Assembly: GCA_023259675.1 (NCBI GenBank)
Contig: JALRGT010000003.1
Span: forward strand, 62,001-126,000
DNA from: Flavobacterium sp.
GTDB lineage: Bacteria > Bacteroidota > Bacteroidia > Flavobacteriales > Flavobacteriaceae
Reading direction: 5' to 3'
DNA: 64,000 bases
A program made the translations under genes and the position numbers. Positions 44,620 through 53,459 of the stretch are shown in pieces; within the stretch, counting starts at the first letter, position 1; every line of letters begins with the position of its first letter. The notes below the pieces were generated by a model that did no database searches, was not told the DNA's origin, and saw only the letters and a list, made by a program, of their open reading frames with translations.

Positions 44620-45984
44620 TTACTCCAAGCATTCTATCGGGAAAAGCGTTTCATCATGTTGTGACAAATCCAATCCTATCGCTTCTGATTCTTCAGAAAC
44701 ACGCATCGGAATAATCTTATTGGTTAATTTAAACAATAGAATAGCTCCAAAAAAAGTATAAATAGAAACCAATACCAATGCCATCATATGATGCCCGAAC
44801 ACATTCCAACCCCCATGCAATAAACTGGCGTCTTCTCCATGAGCAAAAATAGCCGTTAGAATCATTCCCATAATTCCACCTACACCATGGCAGGCAAAAA
44901 CATCCAAAGTATCATCAATTCCTTTTAAAAATCTGGCATTTACAATCCAATTGGATACAATTGCTGCCGCAAAACCGAAAAACATACTTTCTGGAATAGA
45001 TACGTATCCCGCAGCCGGAGTTATAGAAACCAAGCCAACCACCGCACCGATACAAGCTCCCAGAGCAGAAACTTTTCTGCCATTGATACGATCAAAGAAT
45101 ATCCAAGTCAACATTGCCGCAGCCGAAGCGGTTGTGGTTGTGCCAAAAGCCATTGCCGCAACTCCATTGGCTTCTAAAGAGGAACCCGCATTAAATCCAA
45201 TCCAACCAAACCAAAGCATTCCTGTTCCCAATAAAACGAAAGGAATATTGGTTGGCATATGGTTGCTGTTTTTCCTTTTTCCCAAAACCAAAACTCCAGC
45301 TAGAGCTGCAAACCCAGCGCTCATATGCACCACCGTTCCGCCGGCAAAATCTTTCACGCCAAAATAAGAACCTAGAATTCCTGTCGGATACCAAACCGCA
45401 TGACAAAGCGGCGCATAGATAAAAACAGTAAACAAACTGATGAACAATAAATAAGAAATGAATCGAACGCGTTCCGCAAAAGACCCTGTAATAATGGCCG
45501 GAGCAATAACCGCAAATTTCATTTGAAACAACGCAAATAACATAAACGGAACGGTACCGGCGATTACTTTATGAGGCAAAACACCAACATGATCCATGAA
45601 TGGATAACTTAAAGGATTACCTATAAAACTATAAAAATTACTACCAATATTTATCCCCTGTGGTTCACCAAAAGCCAGACTAAAACCGACTACCACCCAC
45701 AACAACGTTACTACTCCTAAGCAAATAAAACTTTGTAACATGGTTGAAATGACATTTTTCTTTCCTACCATTCCACCGTAGAAAAAAGACAACCCCGGAG
45801 TCATGATTAACACCAAACAACAAGAAGTAAGCATCCAGGCAATATCCGCCGGAACCAACTGATCAACAGTGCCAAATCGAGACTGAACAAAAGCATTTTG
45901 GGTTGCTGCAGGCCATAGTGCTCCTGTGATACAAACTATACTAATTACAACGAAGGATGCGACCCAATGTTTTTCTATTTTCAT
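44620..45984 (-). CDS. amt: Ammonium transporter (Amt family)
   Basis: This 454-residue membrane protein has a signal-like first helix then about 11 helices. Family marks are DIAWMLTSCCLVLIMTPGLSFFYGGMVGKKN, FAGGTVVHMSAGFAALAG, FGWIGFNAGSS and DVFACHGVGGIMGM (pore His pair). It conducts ammonium into the cell. No glnK (PII) gene follows, unlike many loci. A -7 box TAAATTTG on the minus strand at 46016-46023 overlaps a CCCC-N9-GGGG palindrome, a likely control site. Confidence 0.95.
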   Translation of the reverse strand: MKIEKHWVASFVVISIVCITGALWPAATQNAFVQSRFGTVDQLVPADIAWMLTSCCLVLIMTPGLSFFYGGMVGKKNVISTMLQSFICLGVVTLLWVVVGFSLAFGEPQGINIGSNFYSFIGNPLSYPFMDHVGVLPHKVIAGTVPFMLFALFQMKFAVIAPAIITGSFAERVRFISYLLFISLFTVFIYAPLCHAVWYPTGILGSYFGVKDFAGGTVVHMSAGFAALAGVLVLGKRKNSNHMPTNIPFVLLGTGMLWFGWIGFNAGSSLEANGVAAMAFGTTTTASAAAMLTWIFFDRINGRKVSALGACIGAVVGLVSITPAAGYVSIPESMFFGFAAAIVSNWIVNARFLKGIDDTLDVFACHGVGGIMGMILTAIFAHGEDASLLHGGWNVFGHHMMALVLVSIYTFFGAILLFKLTNKIIPMRVSEESEAIGLDLSQHDETLFPIECLE

Positions 45985-46367
45985 TTTATTTATTTTACCC
46001 CATTTAAACAGGGGGCAAATTTAAAAAAAAATTAAATTTTTTACCTAAATCAGCAAAAAACAAACACTAAACACATAAATATAACAAAATTATCATTTTC
46101 ACCCCCTATTTACTTCTTGTATTTAATTTTAATTCTATCAAAACGAGTTAAAAATGAGAATTACATTAAAATGAATTATTCAATCCAAAAACAAAATTGA
46201 ACTTTTCGCCACATTTTGATTTTTTGCTATCCTAATTTACACCAAGAATCCTTAATTTAAGATTTACGACTCAATCCCAACCAAAAAGACAATCCTTACA
46301 ATATCAGCGCAAACAAGCCGATTTTTTTTTGTATTTTTATGTTCAATTCACACTAATAATTAATAGT
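45985..46367. other. Divergent intergenic region between amt and the second L,D-transpeptidase gene
   Basis: The 383-bp region is AT-rich. It holds the amt -7 box (minus, 46016-46023), a CCCC...GGGG palindrome (45998-46014), and near 46332 a weak TATTTTTA box for the transpeptidase gene. No small gene or sigma-54 type -24/-12 site was seen. Confidence 0.5.
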
Positions 46368-47969
46368 ATGAAGAAGCCTATTTTTCTATTTCTGGTAACT
46401 GGCATTATCCTTTTGTTGTGCATTGTATCCTGCAAAAAAAATAAAACTATTTATGCCAAATCAACAGAAGGGATTGAAGAAATTGAAGAGGATTTTGAAT
46501 CCCTTTTATCAGTTCCTTTTGACAGTACTTTGATTGCTCCTTTTTTTGAACAACATCCTAAATTAAAAAAATTTCAAAACGATGTTCTTGCCCTATATCA
46601 AAAACAACACTATCATTTTCTTTGGTTTGATGAAAATGGGATTAACGAAATTGGGAACTTATTATATAATAAAATTTCCAATTTAAATGAAGAAGGTATC
46701 CAAGTAAGCATTCCCTACAAAAATACTTTAGATGAACTTTTTCAAATTTCAAATGACGAACAAAAACCGGATACCGAGATCGAATTATTAATTTCATCCC
46801 TATATTTTTTTTATGCCGACAAAGTTTATAAAGGCTTAGACAATGAAAAAATAAAAGAATTAGGCTGGTATTTACCCCGAAAAAAACAGTCTTATATTTA
46901 TTATCTCGATTCCTTAATTACCAATCCTTCCTTAATTCATAAAGACGAAAAAGAAGTATTGGGGCAATATTATCGCCTTCGGGAGACATTAAAAAAATAC
47001 CGCCAAATTGAGAAAAAAGGTGGATGGGATTCCATTGTTTTACCCACCGACAGGAAGTCTCTCAATCTCGGTGACACCGCCCAAACCATTGCTCAAATAC
47101 GAAAATGGCTTTTCATAACAGGAGATATCACATCCAATTCAGGAAGTCCTATTTACGACTCAGATTTAGAAAAAGGTGTTTTAAATTTCAAGAAAAGGTT
47201 TGCATTTGATCCTGAAACAGCAATATTGCCCAAACATATTGCGGCCATGAATGTACCAATTTATGAACGCATCAAAACTATTCTGGTCAATATGGAACGT
47301 TGTCGTTGGATTTCGGCAGATATTTCTAAATCTAAAGAATACATCGTTATCAATATCCCTTCTTACAAACTCACTTACTTCAAAAACAACAAACCTGCAT
47401 TAATCTCCAAAGTAGTTGTTGGCAAAGCCTTAAACAAAACGGTCGTGTTTAGTGCTGATATGAAATACATTGTTTTTAGTCCGTATTGGAATGTACCAAA
47501 AAGTATTCTCAAAAAAGAAATCCTTCCTGCCATAGCCAAAAACCCAAATTATTTGAAGCAAAATGATATGGAGTGGTACAAAGGGGATGTCCGACAAAGA
47601 CCCGGACCAAAAAATGCATTGGGATTAATCAAATTTTTATTCCCCAATTCAAATTCTATTTACCTACATGATACGCCTTCCAAAAATTTATTCAAAGAAG
47701 AAAAAAGAGCTTTTAGCCATGGATGTATCCGTATCGAAAAACCCGTAGAACTGGCCAATCTTATCTTGGAGGATGATAAAAATTGGACACCCGAAAAAAT
47801 TGATGAAGCGATGAACAGAGGGGAAGAATCCTGGTACACGCTCCAAAACAAAATCCCTGTTTACATCGGGTATTTCACTTCTTGGGTAGATAATGAAGGT
47901 GCTATTCATTTTTACGACGATGTATACAAAAGAGATGATCTTTTAGCCACCATGTTGCTGGAAGAATAA
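46368..47969 (+). CDS. L,D-transpeptidase (YcbB-like), paralogue 2, lipoprotein
   Basis: I start at ATG 46368 (MKKPIFLFLVTGIILLLCIVSC), which places a lipobox at the N-terminus; 533 residues. Domain layout mirrors the 43017 gene: N-terminal part with FFYADKVYKGLD and a linker of 45 residues. The conserved block RIKTILVNMERCRWIS precedes the YkuD domain with SHGCIR (C453) and the His in HDTPSKN. It differs by being a lipoprotein rather than a membrane-anchored protein. Probably a peptidoglycan cross-linking enzyme at the periplasm. Confidence 0.9.
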   Translation: MKKPIFLFLVTGIILLLCIVSCKKNKTIYAKSTEGIEEIEEDFESLLSVPFDSTLIAPFFEQHPKLKKFQNDVLALYQKQHYHFLWFDENGINEIGNLLYNKISNLNEEGIQVSIPYKNTLDELFQISNDEQKPDTEIELLISSLYFFYADKVYKGLDNEKIKELGWYLPRKKQSYIYYLDSLITNPSLIHKDEKEVLGQYYRLRETLKKYRQIEKKGGWDSIVLPTDRKSLNLGDTAQTIAQIRKWLFITGDITSNSGSPIYDSDLEKGVLNFKKRFAFDPETAILPKHIAAMNVPIYERIKTILVNMERCRWISADISKSKEYIVINIPSYKLTYFKNNKPALISKVVVGKALNKTVVFSADMKYIVFSPYWNVPKSILKKEILPAIAKNPNYLKQNDMEWYKGDVRQRPGPKNALGLIKFLFPNSNSIYLHDTPSKNLFKEEKRAFSHGCIRIEKPVELANLILEDDKNWTPEKIDEAMNRGEESWYTLQNKIPVYIGYFTSWVDNEGAIHFYDDVYKRDDLLATMLLEE

Positions 47970-48029
47970 CAGATTATTTTAAAATCATCAGGAAATTCCA
48001 TACATTGGCCCCTCCATTCAATCCCCATC

Positions 48030-49595
48030 ATGAACAGAGAAAACAGTATCGAATTTTTAAATCAAAATAACACCAACTGGGATGTAATTATCATCGGTGG
48101 TGGCGCAACAGGATTGGGCATTGCAGTGGATGCATCCCTAAGGGGACACAAAACCCTTTTGCTCGAACAGTCCGATTTTACCAAAGGCACCTCCAGCAGA
48201 AGCACTAAACTGATTCACGGAGGTGTTCGCTATTTGACACAAGGCAACATTGGTTTGGTTTTTGAAGCGTTGCACGAACGGGGTTTATTATTTAAGAACG
48301 CACCGCATCTTACACAAAACTTATCCTTTATAGTTCCATCGTATCAAACTTGGAAAGGCTATTTTTACACTTTGGGCTTAAAAATCTATGATGTACTGGC
48401 CGGAAGACTAAGCTTGGGTAATTCTAGTTATATTGATGCCGAAAAAGTAAAAAAACACCTGCCCAATCTCAAAACCAAACACCTGAAAAACGGCACTATC
48501 TATCATGACGGTCAATTTGACGATGCGCGACTTGGAATCAACCTTGCCCAAACCAGTGTAGAAAACGGAGCTCATGTACTCAATTATATGCGGGTAACAG
48601 GCTTAGAAAAAAACGAAAAAGGCACTATCCATAAAGTACAAGCAACCGATTTAGAAACAGGAAAAGATTACGGTCTAAATACCAAAGCCGTCATTAATGC
48701 CACCGGCGTTTTTGCTGACAATATCCTTAACATGGACGAACAAGAAAAAAAGCCCATAATCCTGTCTAGTCAGGGAACCCATCTTGTTTTTGATTCTAAA
48801 TTTTTCCCTTCCGATTATGCGCTTATGATACCAAAAACGAGTGATGGCAGGGTTTTATTTGCCATTCCGTGGTATACTAAAGTGGTCGTGGGAACAACCG
48901 ATATCATTGTAGAAAAAGAAAGTCTAGAACCTAAAGCGCTACAAAAAGAAATCAATTTTATTATAGACACCTTCAACCAATATCTTGTGGAGCCCGTAAC
49001 CAGAGCCGATGTATTATCTGTTTTTAGCGGCCTACGTCCTTTGGCACGACCACAGAAAGAACATCTCAAAACGAAAGAGATTTCCAGAAGCCATAAAATC
49101 ATCGTTTCAAAAAGTGGTTTGGTAACAATCATTGGAGGCAAATGGACGACCTATCGACGTATGGCCGAAGACACATTGGATTATATCCAAAAAAAAGGAA
49201 TCCTACCCAAACAGAAATGCCGCACCTCTAATTTTAAAATACATGGTTTTTCCTTAAATCAAGACACCAAAAATCCATTACATCGGTATGGAACGGATGC
49301 AGCTAAAATTCTAAAATTAACCGAAGAAAATCCTGAATGGGCAGCTCAATTACATCCCGATTATCCGTTTATAAAAGCAGAAGTCATTTGGGCTGTTCGA
49401 CATGAAATGGCACGAAAAGTAGAGGATATTCTCGCCCGTAGATTGCGCATACTTTTTCTGGATGCACGTGCAGCCGTACTCATGGCACCCGAAACGGCAA
49501 CACTTATAGCCAACGAAAGAAAGCTACCTCACTCTTGGACAATAGAAGAAATTAAAAATTTTGAGGTGTTAGCCAAAGGCTATTGGCTAGAATAA
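48030..49595 (+). CDS. glpD: FAD-dependent glycerol-3-phosphate dehydrogenase
   Basis: The 521-residue enzyme oxidises sn-glycerol 3-phosphate to DHAP at the inner membrane. Marks are the FAD site VIIIGGGATGLGIAVDASLRG (about 18-38), SSRSTKLIHGGVRYL, AIPWYTKVVVGTTD, FSGLRPLARP and IIGGKWTTYRRMAED. The C-terminal domain (about 390-521) is the usual GlpD cap. No glpK or glpF is next to it. Downstream is a weak terminator shared with a convergent small lipoprotein gene. Confidence 0.96.
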   Translation: MNRENSIEFLNQNNTNWDVIIIGGGATGLGIAVDASLRGHKTLLLEQSDFTKGTSSRSTKLIHGGVRYLTQGNIGLVFEALHERGLLFKNAPHLTQNLSFIVPSYQTWKGYFYTLGLKIYDVLAGRLSLGNSSYIDAEKVKKHLPNLKTKHLKNGTIYHDGQFDDARLGINLAQTSVENGAHVLNYMRVTGLEKNEKGTIHKVQATDLETGKDYGLNTKAVINATGVFADNILNMDEQEKKPIILSSQGTHLVFDSKFFPSDYALMIPKTSDGRVLFAIPWYTKVVVGTTDIIVEKESLEPKALQKEINFIIDTFNQYLVEPVTRADVLSVFSGLRPLARPQKEHLKTKEISRSHKIIVSKSGLVTIIGGKWTTYRRMAEDTLDYIQKKGILPKQKCRTSNFKIHGFSLNQDTKNPLHRYGTDAAKILKLTEENPEWAAQLHPDYPFIKAEVIWAVRHEMARKVEDILARRLRILFLDARAAVLMAPETATLIANERKLPHSWTIEEIKNFEVLAKGYWLE

Positions 49596-49677
49596 ACAGA
49601 GATTTAACCATTCCTAAAACCTCTTTAAATCATGGGTTTGAATTCACAAAATATTCGAACAGTTTCATTATAAATCA

Positions 49678-49708
49678 CAAAAAAAGGAACGTTTTTGGCG
49701 CTCCTTTT
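49678..49708. terminator. Terminator between glpD and the glycine-zipper lipoprotein gene
   Basis: AAAAGGAACG (49682-49691) pairs with CGCTCCTTTT (49699-49708) with one mismatch. The A-run on its left gives a T-run for the leftward gene; the right T-run is short. Confidence 0.6.
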
Positions 49709-49759
49709 GTATAAATATACGCTAAAACAGTGTAACATTAAAGTGTCACTGTTTCCGAT

Positions 49760-50143
49760 TTATTCTTTTTTACCATCGATAATAGCACCTGTTCCAGCAC
49801 CTACTCCAGCACCAGCCAAACCACCAATGATAGCGCCTTCGCCCTTTTTGTTACTTATTATTGCTCCAGTAACAGCGCCAACACCAGCACCAATAACGGC
49901 CCCTTTAGCAGCACCACTCCATTGTTTTTTGGGAGCTGTTTGTTCAACGACAATAACTTCTTGTTGATTATTAGCTTCTTTTTTTGCCATTTCTACTTTC
50001 ATGGAATCAATCACTTTTTGCTTAAGCATTTCTACTTCCATAGAATCAATACTTGCTTGTTTATCATCTATAACAGCTGCTTTGTCTGTCTTTTGACAAG
50101 AAATAATTGACAATGATAACAACATTACATACATATATTTCAT
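49760..50143 (-). CDS. Glycine-zipper lipoprotein
   Basis: The 127-residue lipoprotein (LSIISCQK lipobox) has a charged linker with repeated DSMEVEMLKQKV and DSMKVEMAKKEA (about 33-60). A glycine-zipper C-terminus follows (AAKGAVIGAGVGAVTGAIIS, then AIIGGLAGAGVGAGTGAII). Glycine zippers pack helices in membranes; this type is common in outer-membrane-associated small lipoproteins of unknown role. Confidence 0.75.
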   Translation of the reverse strand: MKYMYVMLLSLSIISCQKTDKAAVIDDKQASIDSMEVEMLKQKVIDSMKVEMAKKEANNQQEVIVVEQTAPKKQWSGAAKGAVIGAGVGAVTGAIISNKKGEGAIIGGLAGAGVGAGTGAIIDGKKE

Positions 50144-50284
50144 CTTATAAAATTTTAAAGGTTATTAATAATGTAAATTTACTTCAATTCAAACGCCTTA
50201 ATCTTATATCATTTTCAGCATTTGTTATATAATTACTATGTGCTTATTAGTACTACTTTACACTAAAATTGTTCATCCAGAACT

Positions 50285-50324
50285 AAAAAAAAAGAGACTA
50301 TCTAACAAAAGTCAAACAGTCCCT
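50285..50324 (-). terminator. Terminator of tdk
   Basis: On the minus strand AGGGACT pairs with AGTCTCT (one G-T pair) over a long loop, followed by a run of eight T. It lies about 35 bp past the tdk stop. Confidence 0.55.
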
Positions 50325-50358
50325 ATTTAATATTTACTGAAAAAAATTACGTCAAACC

Positions 50359-50949
50359 TTATTTCTCCTGATTTTTCTTCATGGCCTGAAAATAAGCTGC
50401 ACGACTCAAAGGCTCATATTCTTCGGTTTCACCGAGCATGACTAGATTGTCATTATCTTTTTTTCGAAAACTATAATTCGCTAAATTACCCGTACGAGTA
50501 CAAACCGCATGTACTTTAGTCACATATTCGGCGGTAGCCATTAAAGCGGGCATCGGACCAAAAGGGTTTCCTTTGAAATCCATATCCAATCCGGCTACAA
50601 TGACCCGAATGCCTTGGTTGGCTAAATCGTTGCAAACCGTCACAATTTCATCATCAAAAAATTGGGCTTCATCAATACCCACCACGTCACATCCTTGTGC
50701 CAAAATTGCAATATTGGCCGCTGCCGGAACAGGCGTGGAACGAATTTCATTGGCATCATGGGAAACCACCATTTCTTCGTGATATCGAGTATCAATCGAG
50801 GGCTTAAAAATTTCTACTTTTTGCTTGGCAAACTGGGCTCTTCTGAGTCGGCGAATCAATTCTTCCGTTTTACCCGAAAACATCGAACCGCAAATAACTT
50901 CAATCCACCCAAATTGCTCTTTATGATTTACTGTATTTTCGAGAAACAT
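50359..50949 (-). CDS. tdk: Thymidine kinase
   Basis: The 196-residue type II thymidine kinase has the P-loop [14 protein letters not shown] (21-34), the base-binding DEAQFFD, and the lid with [21 protein letters not shown]. Zinc-binding cysteines appear reduced; one C is seen in HAVCTRTG. It phosphorylates thymidine in nucleotide salvage. Confidence 0.94.
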   Translation of the reverse strand: MFLENTVNHKEQFGWIEVICGSMFSGKTEELIRRLRRAQFAKQKVEIFKPSIDTRYHEEMVVSHDANEIRSTPVPAAANIAILAQGCDVVGIDEAQFFDDEIVTVCNDLANQGIRVIVAGLDMDFKGNPFGPMPALMATAEYVTKVHAVCTRTGNLANYSFRKKDNDNLVMLGETEEYEPLSRAAYFQAMKKNQEK

Positions 50950-51180
50950 TTTGTATTTTTCTAACTTAAAAAATGAATAGTTTTTATTACTTTGTACCGT
51001 AATAAACCAGAATATAATTTCCTGCTTTTTATGAGACTCAAAAGTAGAAAAATTTTATTGATTAGACGATTGGAGAACCTTTAAAAAAATACTAATTGTA
51101 ATGCTTAAAAAGGTGTTTATCTGTAATTTATTAAAACAACACGCAAACCAAAACATCATAGATACAATAATTTACACGTT

Positions 51181-52182
51181 ATGAAAAAGAGACTGGAAGC
51201 TGATTTAATCAGCATTGCACATAGAATTTTGCAACTAAAAAATAAATCTGACATCAATCTATTGTATTTAGAAACGCAAAAATTATATGAAAAACTGGCT
51301 GTTTTACGATTTATTGACTCCCATTTCGGAGAAACGAAACCAACCATAGGTCTTGCCGATGTAGAAAAAGAAGTAGAGAATTTCTTGAACCAAAGTGGTG
51401 AATTACCCATTAAGACTGTCATTGAAATGGCAGAGAGCTTTCCTGATGTTACTACTACTTCCGAAAATAAAGAACCAGAGGAAGTGACCACAACAGAAAC
51501 CCAAAAACCTACTATTGAAGCTGCCGAAGAGGTTTCTGAGACAGCATCTTCAGAAATCAAAGAAAAAGAAAATCCCGAAACAGAGACAACCGAAGAGATT
51601 GTTATTGCGGAAGAAAAAGCGGAAACAGAAACAATTACAGAAACAACAAAATCAGAAACAAAAGCACCAACTTTTAAAGCTGCTTTCGAACTTTCTGAAG
51701 AAGTAGAAGAAGAAGTAGAAATAGATACACCTAAAAAAGCAGAAGCCGTTCAAATCTCTTTTGATGATTTATTAGGCGTCGATTATACAGAACCTCTTTT
51801 TGTAAAAGTGGATGAAGTAAATAGTTTACCCAAAAAAAATGGGATGGAATCTGCTGTCAAAACCGAAACAGAGGAAGAGTCAGTAATTCAAAAAGAAGAA
51901 AAACTGGCTGCGAAAGAAACGCCAAAAGTAGTTTCATTGAACGACAAACTTTCCAAAGGAATCGACATTGACTTAAATGATCGAATCGCTTTTGTCAAAC
52001 ATCTTTTTGGCAACAGTAATGAGGATTACAATCGGGTTTTAAACCAATTGATTACGTTTGACAATTTTTATGAAACTAAAAATTTCATTGACGAAATGGT
52101 AAAACCGGATTATAATAATTGGAAAGGAAAAGACGATTATGTGGATCGTTTCATGGAGATTATCGAGAAAAAATTCTTGTAA
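51181..52182 (+). CDS. Unknown acidic protein with structured ends and a Glu/Thr-rich middle
   Basis: This 333-residue protein has a helical N-terminal part (residues 1-75, LISIAHRILQLKNKSDINLLYLETQKLYEKLAVLRFIDSHF in outline). A long low-complexity acidic stretch follows (about 90-250, dense in Glu, Thr and Lys). A conserved-looking C-terminal block (about 270-333) contains NDRIAFVKHLFGNSNEDYNRVLNQL and FIDEMVKPDY. There is no signal peptide. I do not recognise a family. The tail may be a small helical domain, the middle a flexible linker. It precedes rsmI by 77 bp. Confidence 0.75.
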   Translation: MKKRLEADLISIAHRILQLKNKSDINLLYLETQKLYEKLAVLRFIDSHFGETKPTIGLADVEKEVENFLNQSGELPIKTVIEMAESFPDVTTTSENKEPEEVTTTETQKPTIEAAEEVSETASSEIKEKENPETETTEEIVIAEEKAETETITETTKSETKAPTFKAAFELSEEVEEEVEIDTPKKAEAVQISFDDLLGVDYTEPLFVKVDEVNSLPKKNGMESAVKTETEEESVIQKEEKLAAKETPKVVSLNDKLSKGIDIDLNDRIAFVKHLFGNSNEDYNRVLNQLITFDNFYETKNFIDEMVKPDYNNWKGKDDYVDRFMEIIEKKFL

Positions 52183-52259
52183 TTCGACATTCATTTCAAT
52201 GAAAGAACCAAATCTTAAAGCTATCAAGAAAAATTACTAAACCTCGCTTTTAACAAGTT

Positions 52260-52973
52260 ATGTCAAAATTATATATCGTTCCAACGCCCATTGGCAATCT
52301 CGAAGACATGACCTTTAGAGCCATTAGAATTCTAAAAGAAGTCGATTTGATTCTGGCAGAAGACACGCGCACCAGTGGAAAGTTGTTAAAGCATTTTGAG
52401 ATTGGCACTCACATGTACAGTCATCACATGCACAACGAACATAAAACGGTGGAAAATCTAATTACTCGACTAAAAGCTGGCGAAACCATTGCCCTAATTT
52501 CGGATGCCGGAACCCCGGCCATCTCCGACCCCGGATTTTTATTGACACGTGCTTGTGTTGAAAACGGCATTACCGTAGAATGTTTACCCGGCGCAACGGC
52601 TTTTGTACCCGCTTTGGTCAACAGTGGCCTGCCCAATGATAAATTTATTTTCGAAGGTTTTTTACCTGAAAAAAAAGGCAGACAAACCCGATATCTAGAA
52701 CTGGCCGAAGAAACCCGAACGATGATTCTATATGTTTCTCCTCATAAATTGGTCAAAACCTTAGGTGAATTCGTTACCTATTTTGGCGAAGACCGCCAAA
52801 TTTGTGTTTCCAGGGAATTATCCAAAATGCATGAAGAAAATCGCAGGGGAACGGTTCGCGAAGTCTTGACCCATTTTGAAAAAACGCCTCCAAGAGGTGA
52901 AATCGTGGTCGTGGTCGCCGGAAAAACAATCACCAAAGAACCAAAGAAAAGTAAATTCACAAACGAAGAATAA
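52260..52973 (+). CDS. rsmI: 16S rRNA (cytidine(1402)-2'-O)-methyltransferase
   Basis: The 237-residue SAM enzyme has the tetrapyrrole-methylase-like fold: LYIVPTPIGNLEDMTFRAI at 4-22, EVDLILAEDTRTS, LISDAGTPAISDPG and CLPGATAFVPALVNSGLP. It methylates C1402 of 16S rRNA in the decoding site. It is followed after 8 bp by the HopJ-like gene. Confidence 0.96.
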   Translation: MSKLYIVPTPIGNLEDMTFRAIRILKEVDLILAEDTRTSGKLLKHFEIGTHMYSHHMHNEHKTVENLITRLKAGETIALISDAGTPAISDPGFLLTRACVENGITVECLPGATAFVPALVNSGLPNDKFIFEGFLPEKKGRQTRYLELAEETRTMILYVSPHKLVKTLGEFVTYFGEDRQICVSRELSKMHEENRRGTVREVLTHFEKTPPRGEIVVVVAGKTITKEPKKSKFTNEE

Positions 52974-52981
52974 CACCACTT

Positions 52982-53326
52982 ATGAACATTGAATCCTTTT
53001 TAAAAAAATTAAAACAAGACCCAAAAAACATCGCTTTTTCGGAAACCATTGATACTATTGAAGCCAATTACGACTTCACTCCAACCGCTTTTCAAAACGG
53101 AAATACCCATAATGCAGCAGGTGTCAATTCCGGTTCCTGTAAATTATTTGCTTTTGCCCAAATGCAACAACTATCAAAAGACGAAACCTTGGCTTGCTTC
53201 GGAAGCTACTATTTTGATGAAGTTTTAGGAGATCCTGAAGGAACAAATCACCAAAACATTCGCAATTTCATGGAAACTGCTTGGGATGGAATCCAATTTG
53301 AAGGCATGGCTTTGGGAATGAAATAA
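52982..53326 (+). CDS. HopJ-type small protein
   Basis: The 114-residue protein matches the HopJ family pattern: YDFTPTAFQNGNTHNAAGVNSGSCKLFAFAQMQQLSKDETLACFGSYYFDEVL in outline, then NIRNFMETAWDGIQFEGMAL. The name comes from a plant-pathogen effector, but homologues are widespread in free-living bacteria, so it is not evidence of a secretion system. Function unknown. Confidence 0.88.
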   Translation: MNIESFLKKLKQDPKNIAFSETIDTIEANYDFTPTAFQNGNTHNAAGVNSGSCKLFAFAQMQQLSKDETLACFGSYYFDEVLGDPEGTNHQNIRNFMETAWDGIQFEGMALGMK

Positions 53327-53344
53327 ACAGAATAGCATAATTAA

Positions 53345-53412
53345 ACCGCAAATTCGTGAATTATTTATTTCAGTCCGATATCTTTAATTTGTGAATTTGC
53401 GGTATTTTTTTT
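53345..53412 (+). terminator. Terminator-like inverted repeat after the HopJ-like gene
   Basis: ACCGCAAATTC (53345-53355) pairs with GAATTTGCGGT (53393-53403), with partial pairing further in, and is followed by a run of eight T. The palindromic arms resemble repeats common in flavobacterial intergenic regions. Confidence 0.65.
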
Positions 53413-53459
53413 CAACTTATTTGACATCTCATTTCTAACTCCCTTTATCCTCAATCAAC

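Noticed and set aside
45985..46367. Sigma-54 promoter for the ammonium transporter
   Set aside because: No GG-N10-GC type -24/-12 element was found; a standard -7 box is present.
52982..53326. HopJ name as evidence of a type III secretion effector
   Set aside because: The family is widespread in non-pathogens, and no secretion genes or signals are nearby.
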